Counted from the stretch's first letter, positions 26,741 to 34,487 are shown. The stretch: DNA of 64,000 nt from Nonomuraea angiospora (GCF_014873145.1 NZ_JADBEK010000001.1:7440001-7504000); one strand, 5' to 3'. Made by a program: numbers and translations. Notes: generated from the sequence alone by a model not told the origin.

Positions 26741-26930
26741 GCCTTGCTGGACCTCCGCACGGCCGGCCGCCGCTTCGGTTACCCGCTGGAGATGGTGCTG
26801 CGCGCCGCCGCCGACGGCTGGCGCGTCGCCGAGACCAAAGTCGGCTACTTGCCCAGGAAGGGAGCGCTCCAGGTGACCGGCACCCTGCGCGGAACCATGC
26901 GTGCCGTCTCCGGCATGCGCCGGGTCACGG
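26741..26930 (+). pseudogene. C-terminal remnant of a family 2 glycosyltransferase
   Basis: In one frame the sequence reads RRFGYPLEMVLRAAADGWRVAETKVGYLPRKG, then VTGTLRGTMRAVSGMRRV (read in parts). This matches the C-terminal end of actinobacterial GT2 enzymes related to dolichol-phosphate-mannose synthases. The catalytic N-terminal GT-A domain is missing and no start codon or ribosome site precedes the fragment, so it is a relic. Confidence 0.65.
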
Positions 26931-27860
26931 CGTCTGCTTGCCGCGGCGAGCCTGCTTCTTCTCACGGATGACCGCGTGGGCGTCGGCGACGGGGCCGAGG
27001 TGCCCGAGCTTGTCGGGATTGACGATCGAGCGGATGGTCTGGATGCGTCCGTCCAAGATGTCGAGCGTCCAGGCGCTGACGATCCGGCCATCACGGTCGC
27101 GGATGATCGCGCCCGGCTGGCCGTTGACCTCGTGCGCCTCCAGCACCGCGCCGATCTGCGCGAACGGCGGGATGGTGATGGACAGCACCCGGGCGACCTT
27201 CGCGACGCCGAAGACGGGAAGCGTACCCCCGATCTTGCCGGCGCCATCGTTGACCAGCTGGACATCGGCGGCCAGCAGTTTCTGCAGTCCCTCGACGTCC
27301 CCCTCCCTGAGCGCGTCGAAGAACCGCCCGGCAAGCCGGTCGCGCGACCGGCGATCCGCCTCGAAGCGGGGTCGGCTCGCGTCCATGTGGCGGCGCGCCT
27401 GCACCGCGAGCTGGCGGCAGGCCGCCTCCGACCGCTCCACGGTGGAGGCGATCTCCCGGTAGCTGAAGGCGAACACCTCGCGTAGCACGAAGACCGCACG
27501 CTCGAGCGGGCTGAGCCGCTCCAGCAGGATCAGCGCCGCCATCGACACCGAGTCGGCCAGCTCCGCCGACCGCTCCGGGTCCTGGTAGGGGTCAGTCAGC
27601 AGTGGTTCGGGGAACCATGGCCCGACGTAGGCCTCGCGCCGGACGCGGGCCGAGCGCAGCACGTCGATCGAGATCCGGGTCACCGTGGCCGACAGGAAGG
27701 CCTTGGGCGACTCGGGCTGGGTCGCGGAGCCGTCGTAGCGCAGCCAGGCCTCCTGGACGGCGTCCTCGGCCTCGCTCACACTGCCCAGGAGCCGGTAGGC
27801 GATCGCGAAAAGCAGCGGCCGTAGCTCCTGGAACTCCTCAGCGCGGGTCACGACGACCAT
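26925..27860 (-). CDS. ECF41-like RNA polymerase sigma factor (SigJ type) with SnoaL-like C-terminal domain
   Basis: A 311-aa sigma factor. Sigma region 2 is RPLLFAIAYRLLGSVSEAEDAVQEAWLRY and region 4 includes LSPLERAVFVLREVFAFSYREIASTVERSEAACRQLAVQARRH, in parts. The linker holds WFPEP, matching the WLPEP motif of ECF41, and the C-terminal SnoaL/NTF2-like domain (residues about 185-300) carries NDGAGK, matching the DGGGK motif. In this group the C-terminal domain replaces an anti-sigma factor. An SDR gene lies divergently, as is typical. ATG 27860 follows a TACGGT box by seven bases, suggesting a leaderless transcript. Confidence 0.88.
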   Translation of the reverse strand: MVVVTRAEEFQELRPLLFAIAYRLLGSVSEAEDAVQEAWLRYDGSATQPESPKAFLSATVTRISIDVLRSARVRREAYVGPWFPEPLLTDPYQDPERSAELADSVSMAALILLERLSPLERAVFVLREVFAFSYREIASTVERSEAACRQLAVQARRHMDASRPRFEADRRSRDRLAGRFFDALREGDVEGLQKLLAADVQLVNDGAGKIGGTLPVFGVAKVARVLSITIPPFAQIGAVLEAHEVNGQPGAIIRDRDGRIVSAWTLDILDGRIQTIRSIVNPDKLGHLGPVADAHAVIREKKQARRGKQTP

Positions 27861-27886
27861 TGATATCACCGTAGCCGGACAAAAGT

Positions 27887-27897
27887 GACAAAGTGTC
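27887..27897. promoter_or_regulatory. Short palindrome in the sigma/SDR divergent promoter region
   Basis: GACA-AAG-TGTC is an 11-base inverted repeat about 27 bases before the sigma gene and 90 before the SDR gene. It may be an operator or part of an ECF41-type TGTCAC promoter element. No perfect TGTCACA-N16-CGTC promoter was found. Confidence 0.3.
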
Positions 27898-27985
27898 GCA
27901 GGTCACACTCGGCCGAGCTCACATCCATGCCTGGCTGTCTCGTCTTGGGGTTGTAACAGCTGAAACCGGCAACAAGGAGCACACC

Positions 27986-28831
27986 ATGCAGAAGGTCTGG
28001 TTCGTCACCGGCTCGTCCCGCGGCCTGGGCCGCAAGTTCGTGGAGGCCGCCCTGTCGCGCGGTGACAAGGTCGCCGCCACCGCCCGGAGCACCGCAGGCC
28101 TGAAGGAGCTGGTGGACACCTATGGCGACGCGGTGCTCTCGCTGGAGATGGATGTGACCGACAGGGCCGCCGTCTTCGAGAGCGTGAAGCGCGCCAAGGA
28201 GCACTTCGGCCGGCTCGACGTCATCGTGAACAACGCCGGCTACGCCCAGATCGGCGCGGTCGAGGAGCTGACCGAGCAGGAACTGCGCGACCAGCTCGAG
28301 ACCAACCTGTTCGGCGCGGTGTGGGTGGTCCAGGCCGCGCTGCCGTACCTGCGCGAGCAGGGCTCGGGGCACATCATCCAGCTGTCCTCGGCTGCCGGGG
28401 TCATCGCCATGCCGCTCGGCGGCGCCTACCACGCCTCCAAGTGGGCCCTGGAGGGCCTGAACGAGGCGCTCGCCGGCGAGGTCGCCGAGTTCGGCGTCAA
28501 GGTGACCATCATCGAGCCCGGCGGCTTCGCCACCCGGGACGGCAACAACCCCGACCCGCTCGCCAACGGCCACATGGCCAAGACCGACCCGGCCTACGAC
28601 GGTCTCCGCCAGCGCCTCGGCGCGATGGCAGGGAAGATGCCCGCAGGTGACCCGGCCGCCGCGGCGCAGGCACTTCTGACACTCGTCGACTCCGCCAACC
28701 CGCCGGTTCGGGTGTTGTTCGGCAAGGGCTTCTACCCACTGATCCAGCAGGCCTACGCCGACCGGCTCAAGACCTGGGCCGACTGGCAGGACCTCTCGAT
28801 CGAGGCGCACGGCAAGCTCGAAGCTCGCTGA
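27986..28831 (+). CDS. Short-chain dehydrogenase/reductase (SDR)
   Basis: A 281-aa classical SDR. The cofactor site is FVTGSSRGLGRKF; NNAG is in VIVNNAGYAQIG; and the catalytic Ser and Tyr/Lys are in IIQLSSAAGV and YHASKWALEG. ATSARS-type sequence after strand 2 suggests NADP preference, but that is tentative. ATG 27986 has AAGGAG seven bases upstream. It is divergent from the ECF41-like sigma gene, and oxidoreductases of this kind are frequent targets of ECF41 factors. Confidence 0.9.
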   Translation: MQKVWFVTGSSRGLGRKFVEAALSRGDKVAATARSTAGLKELVDTYGDAVLSLEMDVTDRAAVFESVKRAKEHFGRLDVIVNNAGYAQIGAVEELTEQELRDQLETNLFGAVWVVQAALPYLREQGSGHIIQLSSAAGVIAMPLGGAYHASKWALEGLNEALAGEVAEFGVKVTIIEPGGFATRDGNNPDPLANGHMAKTDPAYDGLRQRLGAMAGKMPAGDPAAAAQALLTLVDSANPPVRVLFGKGFYPLIQQAYADRLKTWADWQDLSIEAHGKLEAR

Positions 28832-28839
28832 CCCCGGTC

Positions 28840-29169
28840 AGAGGTCGTGCCACTGGCGAGTGGCGGCCAGGTGGTTTGCCGGCAGGCTCAAGATCTTGGT
28901 GGCGTGGGAGATGGGGGTCCGCTCGTCATGTGGTGCGGGCCGGCCCCCTCCCAGCCGGTGCTGCCGCCATGCGCCGCCTCGAACACGGCGAGCATGCCCC
29001 AGTCACTGATCCCCGCACCCACCAGCGCCACTTTGAAGCGGTCGGTCTGACCATCCGCCCAAGCGGCCATGTATCCGCCGTGACCGTAGCCGCCGATGCC
29101 CAGCCTGTCCGGGTCAGCCACCCCCTGCTCGATCAGCAGCTCGATGCCGGTGAGCAGGCCATGCCACGC
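28840..29169 (-). pseudogene. Remnant of an S9-family (prolyl oligopeptidase-like) peptidase
   Basis: On the minus strand the frame reads AWHGLLTGIELLIEQGVADPDRLG, in parts, then IGGYGHGGYMAAWADGQTDRFKVALVGAGISDWGM and GSTGWEGAGPHH. This is the region around the catalytic serine of acylaminoacyl-peptidase-like S9 enzymes, but the GxSxGG serine is replaced by Gly (GYGHGG). A frameshift then restores SPISHATKI in another frame and the rest is deleted. There is no start codon, and the fragment abuts the stop codon of the next gene. Confidence 0.7.
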
Positions 29170-29694
29170 CTAGTCGACCCTGAGGCAGTCCTGCTTGGCC
29201 ATCACGAGGCTCATCTCGACCACTTCACCCTTGCGCTCGTTGAAGAGGTAGTACGCCTTCCTGTTGCCGGGCACGGTAGCGGCGGGGTAGCCGCCCGGGC
29301 CGCGCCTCAGGTTGGGATAGGCGGCCTTGAGCTGCGCGCTGGTGGAGCCGATGCCGATGCCCTTGGGGGTCCTGGCGCCGGCGGGTGCGACGATCACGGC
29401 CACGCCGAGCTTCTTCGAGATGTACATCCCCACGCGGTACTCGTTGTACCGGCTCTCCTTGAGGTCATACGTCGTGCACCTGGCGGAGTCTCCGTCGGGC
29501 TTGCGGACGATCCTCCCGGTGGCCCTGGCCTTCGCGGCGGTCATCCCGAGCTTCAGGTTGCCGTACCCGAGCGGCCCGAAGGCCGGCTTGCGCACGGCGG
29601 CGGCAGAGGACGCCGACGCGGATGCGACACCGGCCGGCACCAATCCCGCGGCCAGCACCGCCACCAGAACCGAACGGCCGATCGTCTGCCTCAT
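29170..29694 (-). CDS. Secreted protein of unknown function
   Basis: A 174-aa protein with a Sec signal peptide (GRSVLVAVLAAGLVPAGVASASA). The mature domain reads GYGNLKLGMTAAKARATGRI, then two cysteines (C-TTYDLKES and KQDCLRVD), with VGMYISKKLGVAVIVAP, KGIGIGSTSAQLKAAYPNL and YYLFNERKGEVVEMSLV between. The LKLGMT..KA.ATG pattern recurs in small secreted actinobacterial proteins of unknown role. ATG 29694 has GGAGGAG six bases upstream. The nearest minus-strand gene is 80 bases upstream. Confidence 0.8.
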   Translation of the reverse strand: MRQTIGRSVLVAVLAAGLVPAGVASASASSAAAVRKPAFGPLGYGNLKLGMTAAKARATGRIVRKPDGDSARCTTYDLKESRYNEYRVGMYISKKLGVAVIVAPAGARTPKGIGIGSTSAQLKAAYPNLRRGPGGYPAATVPGNRKAYYLFNERKGEVVEMSLVMAKQDCLRVD

Positions 29695-29782
29695 CACGAC
29701 TCCTCCATGATCAAATGACCGGGACACTCTACTGCGAGTCCGGATCATCTGTGGAGAAATCACGACATAGGTGCTGACCCCC

Positions 29783-30457
29783 TCAGCGGAGGTGGAAGAC
29801 CCCCTTGACGGTGCGGAGCTGGCCCATGCGCACGGTGGCCACGTACGTGCCGGGCAGCGCGGCGGCCGGGGTGGAGCGGCAGTCGGTGCTGGAGCGGTGC
29901 CGGTTCCACACCAGGGACCGGACGTACGGCACCCCGCGCTGCAACTCCTTGACCTCCGAACCCGCCCCGCTGACACAGTCGGCGGTGGACCAGATGCGGT
30001 CGGCCCCCGAGGTGATGCGGATCTCCATGGCCCGCGGCCCCACGTCGGCGGTGCACATCACGGAGCCCGTGTTCACCAGGGTGACCAGGAACGTGGGCTG
30101 GCTGTCGCCCGTGTAGATCGGCTCCCTGCCGCCCTGCATGCTGAGCACCAGGTCCTGCTCGGCGCAGGGGTCGCCGGGGTGCTTGGGGAGCGCCGCGGGG
30201 GTCGGCCTGGGGGCGGACGGAGACGGGGACGGGCTGGCCGTGCCCAACGCGAGGGTACGCAGGCCCGCCAGCAGGGGATCGACGGCGGGTGTCGCACTCG
30301 GTGACGATTTCGCACTGGACGCGCGTTCCGGCCCGCTGCCCCCGCTGGAACACGCCCACGCCACGACGGCCACCACGACGAGCACCGCCACCAGCACGCT
30401 CATCCGGCGCCGCCAGTAGACGTCACCGCCGTCGCCGCGCATAGTATCCGGATCCAT
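29783..30457 (-). CDS. Membrane-anchored Ser/Pro-rich protein with beta-sandwich domain
   Basis: A 224-aa protein with a basic N-terminus, one membrane segment (VLVAVLVVVAVVAWACSS), then a Ser/Pro/Thr linker to about residue 95. The extracellular domain has three or four cysteines (DPCAEQ, VMCTADV, ADCVSG, TDCRST) and ends with YVATVRMGQLRTVKGVFHLR. It resembles DUF4232-like adhesin or cell-wall domains, but I do not assign a function. ATG 30457 is used; ATG 30463 is an alternative. It is divergent from mutY. Confidence 0.7.
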   Translation of the reverse strand: MDPDTMRGDGGDVYWRRRMSVLVAVLVVVAVVAWACSSGGSGPERASSAKSSPSATPAVDPLLAGLRTLALGTASPSPSPSAPRPTPAALPKHPGDPCAEQDLVLSMQGGREPIYTGDSQPTFLVTLVNTGSVMCTADVGPRAMEIRITSGADRIWSTADCVSGAGSEVKELQRGVPYVRSLVWNRHRSSTDCRSTPAAALPGTYVATVRMGQLRTVKGVFHLR

Positions 30458-30536
30458 AGGCACAGGATGGTAGCCGTGCGGCTACAAGGAGTGACGACAC
30501 GCCGAAGGGCCGTATTCTCCGAATACGCTTGACCGC

Positions 30537-31418
30537 GTGGTTGAGCCGAACCTCCTGCACGCCCCCGTTCTGGACTGGTACGAGGACAACGCCCGAGACC
30601 TCCCGTGGCGCGCCGCCGACGCCACCCCGTGGGGCGTACTGGTGAGCGAGATCATGCTCCAGCAGACCCCGGTCGTACGCGTCCTGCCCATCTGGCACGA
30701 GTGGATGGACCGCTGGCCCACCCCCGCGGCGCTGGCCGCCGAGCAGCCGGGAGAGGCCGTACGCCACTGGGGGCGGCTGGGCTACCCGCGCCGGGCGCTG
30801 CGCCTGCACGCCTGCGCCAGGGCCATCACCGACGAGCACGGCGGCGAGGTGCCCTCCGATCACGAGACCCTGCTGTCCCTGCCCGGCATCGGCGAATACA
30901 CCGCCGCCGCGGTCGCCAGCTTCGCCTACGGCGGCCGCCACGCCGTCCTGGACACCAATGTCCGGCGGGTCTTCGCCAGGGCGGTACGCGCCGAGGAATA
31001 CCCTCCCACGGCCACCTCAGCGGCCGAGCGACGACTGGCGGAGGCTCTCCTGCCCGAGCTGGGCGCGCCCCGCTGGGGCGTGGCCGTGATGGAGCTGGGC
31101 GCCCTCGTCTGCACGGCCCGCGCCCCGCGCTGCGCCGACTGCCCGATCACCCACGTCTGCGCCTGGCGCCTGGCGGGCAAGCCGCCGCACGCCGGCCCCG
31201 CGCGCAAGGGCCAGACGTACGCGGGCACCGACCGGCAGTGCCGGGGCCGCCTGCTGGAGGTGCTGCGGAAGGCCCACGGCCCCGTCCCCAAGGCGGCCCT
31301 GGACGTGGTCTGGGACGACGCCGTCCAGCGCGAGCGCGCCCTCGACGGCCTGATCGCCGACGGCCTGGCCGAGGCCCTGGACGACGGCACCTACCGCCTC
31401 CCCCACGCGACTACCTGA
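30537..31418 (+). CDS. mutY: A/G-specific adenine glycosylase
   Basis: A 293-aa glycosylase that removes adenine mispaired with 8-oxoguanine. Catalytic Glu38 is in SEIMLQQTPV, the helix-hairpin-helix in LPGIGEYTAAAVASFA, the catalytic Asp in VLDTNVRRV, and the 4Fe-4S cluster in CTARAPRCADCPITHVC. The usual C-terminal NUDIX-like 8-oxoG-recognition domain is short or absent here (residues 215-293 look like a small winged helix), as in other actinobacteria. GTG 30537 follows a TACGCT -10 box by exactly seven bases, so it is leaderless. The 3' end overlaps the convergent cupin gene by eight bases. Confidence 0.93.
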   Translation: MVEPNLLHAPVLDWYEDNARDLPWRAADATPWGVLVSEIMLQQTPVVRVLPIWHEWMDRWPTPAALAAEQPGEAVRHWGRLGYPRRALRLHACARAITDEHGGEVPSDHETLLSLPGIGEYTAAAVASFAYGGRHAVLDTNVRRVFARAVRAEEYPPTATSAAERRLAEALLPELGAPRWGVAVMELGALVCTARAPRCADCPITHVCAWRLAGKPPHAGPARKGQTYAGTDRQCRGRLLEVLRKAHGPVPKAALDVVWDDAVQRERALDGLIADGLAEALDDGTYRLPHATT

Positions 31419-31830
31419 CCCAGAGCGGCACGATGCGCTCCGTGTCCTTGGGCGCCAGGTCACAGGCGTCCGGCTCCGACACCCCGCTCGGGTTGTAGGC
31501 CCGCGCCCCTGCGGGGGCGGCCACGATGGACACGAACCCGCGCTCCGGGTCCGCGAACATCTGGCGGCTCACGTCGGCCGGCAGCACCATGGTGTCTCCC
31601 GGGCCCACCTCGACCCGCTCGCCGCCCAGCTCGACGACGGCGGACCCGTCGAGCCAGGTCCACACCAGCTCGGCGTCGAACGCGTGCACCGGCCCCACCA
31701 TGCCCGGCTTGGCGTCCACCCGCCACATGGCCTGCCCTGCCGCCCCACCCTGGGTCGGAGAGGCGAGGGTGGTCATGACGCCGTTGGGCGTCTCGGTCTT
31801 GCGGGAATCGGCGGCCATGACAACAGACAT
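31411..31830 (-). CDS. Cupin-domain protein
   Basis: A 139-aa cupin. The two cupin motifs are VGPVHAFDAELVWTWLDGSAVVELGGE and GPGDTMVLPADVSRQMFAD. Only one of the usual metal-binding histidines (VHAFDAE) is evident, so metal binding is doubtful. Small cupins like this occur in sensors, isomerases and antibiotic-tailoring enzymes. It is divergent from a MarR regulator and the shared promoter holds two tandem operators, so MarR probably represses it. Confidence 0.82.
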   Translation of the reverse strand: MSVVMAADSRKTETPNGVMTTLASPTQGGAAGQAMWRVDAKPGMVGPVHAFDAELVWTWLDGSAVVELGGERVEVGPGDTMVLPADVSRQMFADPERGFVSIVAAPAGARAYNPSGVSEPDACDLAPKDTERIVPLWVR

Positions 31831-31847
31831 CGATGAACTCCTCTAAG

Positions 31848-31889
31848 ATAGGCAACTACGTTGTCTATATAGTTAACCAGGTTGTCTAT
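31848..31889. promoter_or_regulatory. Two abutting 21-bp operators between the cupin and marR genes
   Basis: Operator 1 (31848-31868) reads ATAGGCAAC-N3-GTTGTCTAT and operator 2 (31869-31889) reads ATAGTTAAC-N3-GTTGTCTAT. Each is a near-perfect inverted repeat and they are joined with no gap. Operator 2 ends one base before the marR start codon. They overlap TATA-like -10 boxes on both strands, which fits auto-repression and repression of the cupin gene. Confidence 0.8.
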
Positions 31890-31890
31890 C

Positions 31891-32355
31891 ATGTCAAGCC
31901 CAGGCTTCGAACTTCCGCTGCGCCTGCTGCTCGCGTTCAGGATGCTGATCGACGAGCTCCACGCCGAGCTCGCCCGGCAGGGCCATCCGGACATGCGGCC
32001 CATGCATGGATTCGTCATGCAGGCGATCGGCCCGGACGGCACCACGGCCGTCGAACTGGGCCGCACGCTCGGGGTGTCCAAACAGGCGGCGGGCAAGACC
32101 ATCGACACCCTGGAACGCATCGGCTACGTGGAACGGACCGCCGACCCCCACGACACCAGACGCAAGATCGTCCGGCTCACCCCGTACGGGATGGACGCCC
32201 TGGCCCGGTCGGCCCGCATCTTCGACACGCTGCGCGCCCGCTGGGCCGCCGAGCTCGGGGAGGATCGGCTACAGGCCCTGGAATCGGACCTGCGCAGAAT
32301 GACCCCGGCCAACCCCTGGCGCCTCGACATCCCGGGCTGGTTCGGCAGCCTGTAA
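31891..32355 (+). CDS. MarR-family transcriptional regulator
   Basis: A 154-aa MarR regulator. The winged helix spans residues about 35-100: HGFVMQAIGPDGTTAVELGRTLGVSKQAAGKTIDTLERIGYVERTADPHDTRRKIVRLT, in parts, with the wing Asp/Arg pair D-P-H-D-TRRK. ATG 31891 lies directly after the second tandem operator. It is divergent from the cupin gene. The ligand is unknown; a phenolic or lipophilic inducer would be usual for the family. Confidence 0.9.
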   Translation: MSSPGFELPLRLLLAFRMLIDELHAELARQGHPDMRPMHGFVMQAIGPDGTTAVELGRTLGVSKQAAGKTIDTLERIGYVERTADPHDTRRKIVRLTPYGMDALARSARIFDTLRARWAAELGEDRLQALESDLRRMTPANPWRLDIPGWFGSL

Positions 32356-32390
32356 CGCACCCCGCCTCCGGTCGCGGATGGCGCCCGGGC

Positions 32391-32618
32391 GGGCGACGCT
32401 CAGCCTGGGCGGGCGGTGCGCAGCCAGGCAGGCGCTCAACCCGGCAGTGCTCAACCCGGGCGGCGGCTCGTGCAGGCCATGCTCCGCCCAGGCGATGGCT
32501 CAGACAAGCCCTGCTCGGCCCGGGCGATGGCCCGTGCAGGGCGTGCTCGGCCCGGGCGATGCCTCGTACAGGCCGTGCTCGGCCCGGGCGATGCCTCGGC
32601 TCGTGCAGGTCGTGCTCA
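32391..32618. repeat. Tandem repeat array (32-bp units) between convergent genes
   Basis: Four complete 32-bp copies run from 32466 to 32593 (boundaries 32466, 32498, 32530, 32562), each ending in a CTCGGCCCGGGCGATG-like segment, with a partial fifth copy to 32618. The copies differ at several positions. Upstream, 32391-32465 holds shorter degenerate units of about 15-20 bp built on CCCGGGCGG. The array lies between the MarR stop and the stop codon of the convergent gene and encodes no protein. Confidence 0.8.
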
Positions 32619-33554
32619 GGCGGCCAGCTGAAGGCCCAGGCTGGTCAGGTTCGTACGGGCCCAGGCCAGCTCTTCGGCCAGCAGCGACACCAGAGCCCCG
32701 GGCCCCTTGGCGCGCCCCGGCACGGTCAGGTTGTGCGTCTCGACCTCGATGTGCGCGCTGCCGCTCACCGCGCCCGACAGCATGGCCGTGAGCGTGTCAT
32801 GCAGCACGGCCCCCGTGCTCGGCGTCTCCCCCGTGTGGTTGTGCACGTGCCCCAGCTTGACCACCGGCGCACCGGCCTCGGCCAGCCCCTTCAGGGCCGC
32901 GCCCGGTTCCTCGGCCCCGCAGGCGAGATGACAGGCGTCCAGGCACACGCCCAGATGCTCGGAGTCGATGCCGCCCACCCGCTCAAGGGCTTGCTCGGTG
33001 GTCTCCAGCACGCACCCGGGCCACGGCTCGAACCCGACCCTGATGGTCTTCCCCGTCACGCTGTAGATGCCGCGCAGCTCGCGCGCCAGGCGCTCCAGCC
33101 GGCGGGTGGCGATCGAGTGCAGGTCGGCGGGCCAGTCGCGGCGCCACCCGATCGGGATCGTCGAGATGCTCCCGAACCGCACGTCCTCCGGCAGCAAGAA
33201 CGCCAGGATCTTGGCCAGGGCCATCGTGTAGCGGTAGCGCTCGGGCTTGGCCCAGTCGGGGCCGGGGACCTCCTGGTTGCGGCCGCCGGTGCCGTTGAGG
33301 CTCACGACCTCCAGGCCGCGCTCCTCCAGGGAGCGGCGCAGCCGTACGAGCTCGATGCGGTCGGCCGTGAGGTGGTCGGCGACGCTCGGCGAGAGCCACA
33401 ATCCGATGCCCATCCGCTCCACGCCCAGCCGCTTGCGCACCGGAACCGCGTAGCGGGTGAGGTGGGCGATCAGGTTCTCCAGGTCCTCAGCAGGGTGGAT
33501 GCCCGCGTTGTAGGCGAGGTGAACGAGCGTTCCGTCGTTGTGACGCAGGCGCAT
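32616..33554 (-). CDS. EboE-like TIM-barrel protein
   Basis: A 312-aa xylose-isomerase-like TIM barrel. The N-terminus (MRLRHNDGTLVHLAYNAGIHPAEDLENLIAHL, in parts) and the RLGVERMGIGLWLS segment match EboE, a member of the ebo gene set linked to metabolite export to the periplasm in other bacteria. Metal-ligand positions appear in GFEPWPG, VCLDACHLAC, LGHVHNH and IEVETHN. The other ebo genes are not seen nearby, so the role is open. ATG 33554 has GGAGGAA upstream; the open frame before it lacks such support. The 3' end meets the tandem repeat array. Confidence 0.75.
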   Translation of the reverse strand: MRLRHNDGTLVHLAYNAGIHPAEDLENLIAHLTRYAVPVRKRLGVERMGIGLWLSPSVADHLTADRIELVRLRRSLEERGLEVVSLNGTGGRNQEVPGPDWAKPERYRYTMALAKILAFLLPEDVRFGSISTIPIGWRRDWPADLHSIATRRLERLARELRGIYSVTGKTIRVGFEPWPGCVLETTEQALERVGGIDSEHLGVCLDACHLACGAEEPGAALKGLAEAGAPVVKLGHVHNHTGETPSTGAVLHDTLTAMLSGAVSGSAHIEVETHNLTVPGRAKGPGALVSLLAEELAWARTNLTSLGLQLAA

Positions 33555-34076
33555 CGGTTTCCTCCACGGCTTGCTCTTTGTGTTCCGTCGCCCGCCTTGG
33601 ACGATGCTGACCCTTGAGAGCATGGCTGCTCGTTCGGGGGTCGCGCGTCCGCCCTGAGTTGATTGCGCGCTACTCCCCAGGGAGCATGCCTCAGCCTAGG
33701 AACACGATCTTGTGATTCGCTTGGATGCGACTTGGCTCTGCTCTACGCAGTGTAGTACTACTCGCGGTGGCAGCACACCCGGTACCCCAACAATTACGCA
33801 ACGACCGAGTGCCCCCGTCGCCCGCCCGTGCAGGCCGGGGTCCCCGGGAAGAGCGGCAACAAACGCGAGGCGCCGGAAAATACGGGCAAAGATGCCGGTC
33901 GCCACCACCCCGGTCGTGGCCGTGGAAGGAGCCGCTGGAGGCATCCGGGTCCCGGCCGGTCAGGTTCGCGATGACCGGCATCGGAACGGAAGGAGAACGG
34001 AAGAGCGGCGCCGTAACGTCCTGCGACGCCGGCCGGTTGCAGGTCACCGGCCGCGTGTCGATACGGAAGGACAATC
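33555..34076. other. Intergenic region, no gene recognised
   Basis: This 522-base gap between divergent genes contains a 10-bp palindrome GTAGTACTAC at 33752-33761, and a purine-rich leader with several GGAAGGA-like motifs before the secreted-protein gene. No riboswitch family was recognised. It probably holds promoters for both flanks. Confidence 0.4.
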
Positions 34077-34487
34077 ATGGATCGGTTCATGCGCAAGATC
34101 AAGCAGTCAGGGGTGCTCGGTGTCACCATCGCCACCGCTCTGGCCGGCGGTCTCGCCACCAGCGGCCCGGCCATGGCAGCGTCGTCTCCGATCGCGGCCT
34201 GCGGAGGCGGCTCGTATCACGAGATCGACAGGCACGATCTGGGCAAGGCCGTCATCCACCTGCTCTACAACGGCACCACGAACTGCGTGGTGACCTGGAA
34301 GGACAGCCCGAACAGCGAGTACGTCATGGCGTTGGTCAGCAATGGCGAGGACGGTTGGAGGTCCGACTCGGGCAACTACTCCACCTACGCCGGGCCGGTG
34401 AAGGTCAACGGCGAAGGTAAGTGCGTCAAGTGGGGCGGCCAGTACGGCAACACCCGCTGGGAGTCGGGTTTCGAGCACTGCGGCTGA
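34077..34487 (+). CDS. Secreted SapA-like (spore-associated) protein
   Basis: A 136-aa precursor. The signal peptide runs to about residue 34 (VLGVTIATALAGGLATSGPAMA). The mature domain has cysteines in AACGGG, TNCVV, GKCVKWGG and EHCG, with LLYNGTTNCVVTW, SDSGNYSTYAGPV and the terminal HCG. The same pattern ends the M23 peptidase at 1-811, and resembles spore-associated protein A of streptomycetes. ATG 34077 follows GGAAGGA. It probably sits on the spore or hyphal surface; the function is unknown. Confidence 0.82.
   Translation: MDRFMRKIKQSGVLGVTIATALAGGLATSGPAMAASSPIAACGGGSYHEIDRHDLGKAVIHLLYNGTTNCVVTWKDSPNSEYVMALVSNGEDGWRSDSGNYSTYAGPVKVNGEGKCVKWGGQYGNTRWESGFEHCG

Noticed and set aside
27917..27944. 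ECF41 promoter for the SDR gene
   Set aside because: GCTCACA-N17-CGTC is only loosely similar to the TGTCACA-N16-CGTC type; not annotated.
30438..30536. Missing tRNA or RNA gene near mutY and elsewhere
   Set aside because: No cloverleaf, tmRNA, RNase P or SRP-like sequence was recognised anywhere in the window.
32391..32618. CRISPR or attachment site
   Set aside because: Units are adjacent, differ by substitution and lack spacers; no recombinase or cas gene is near.
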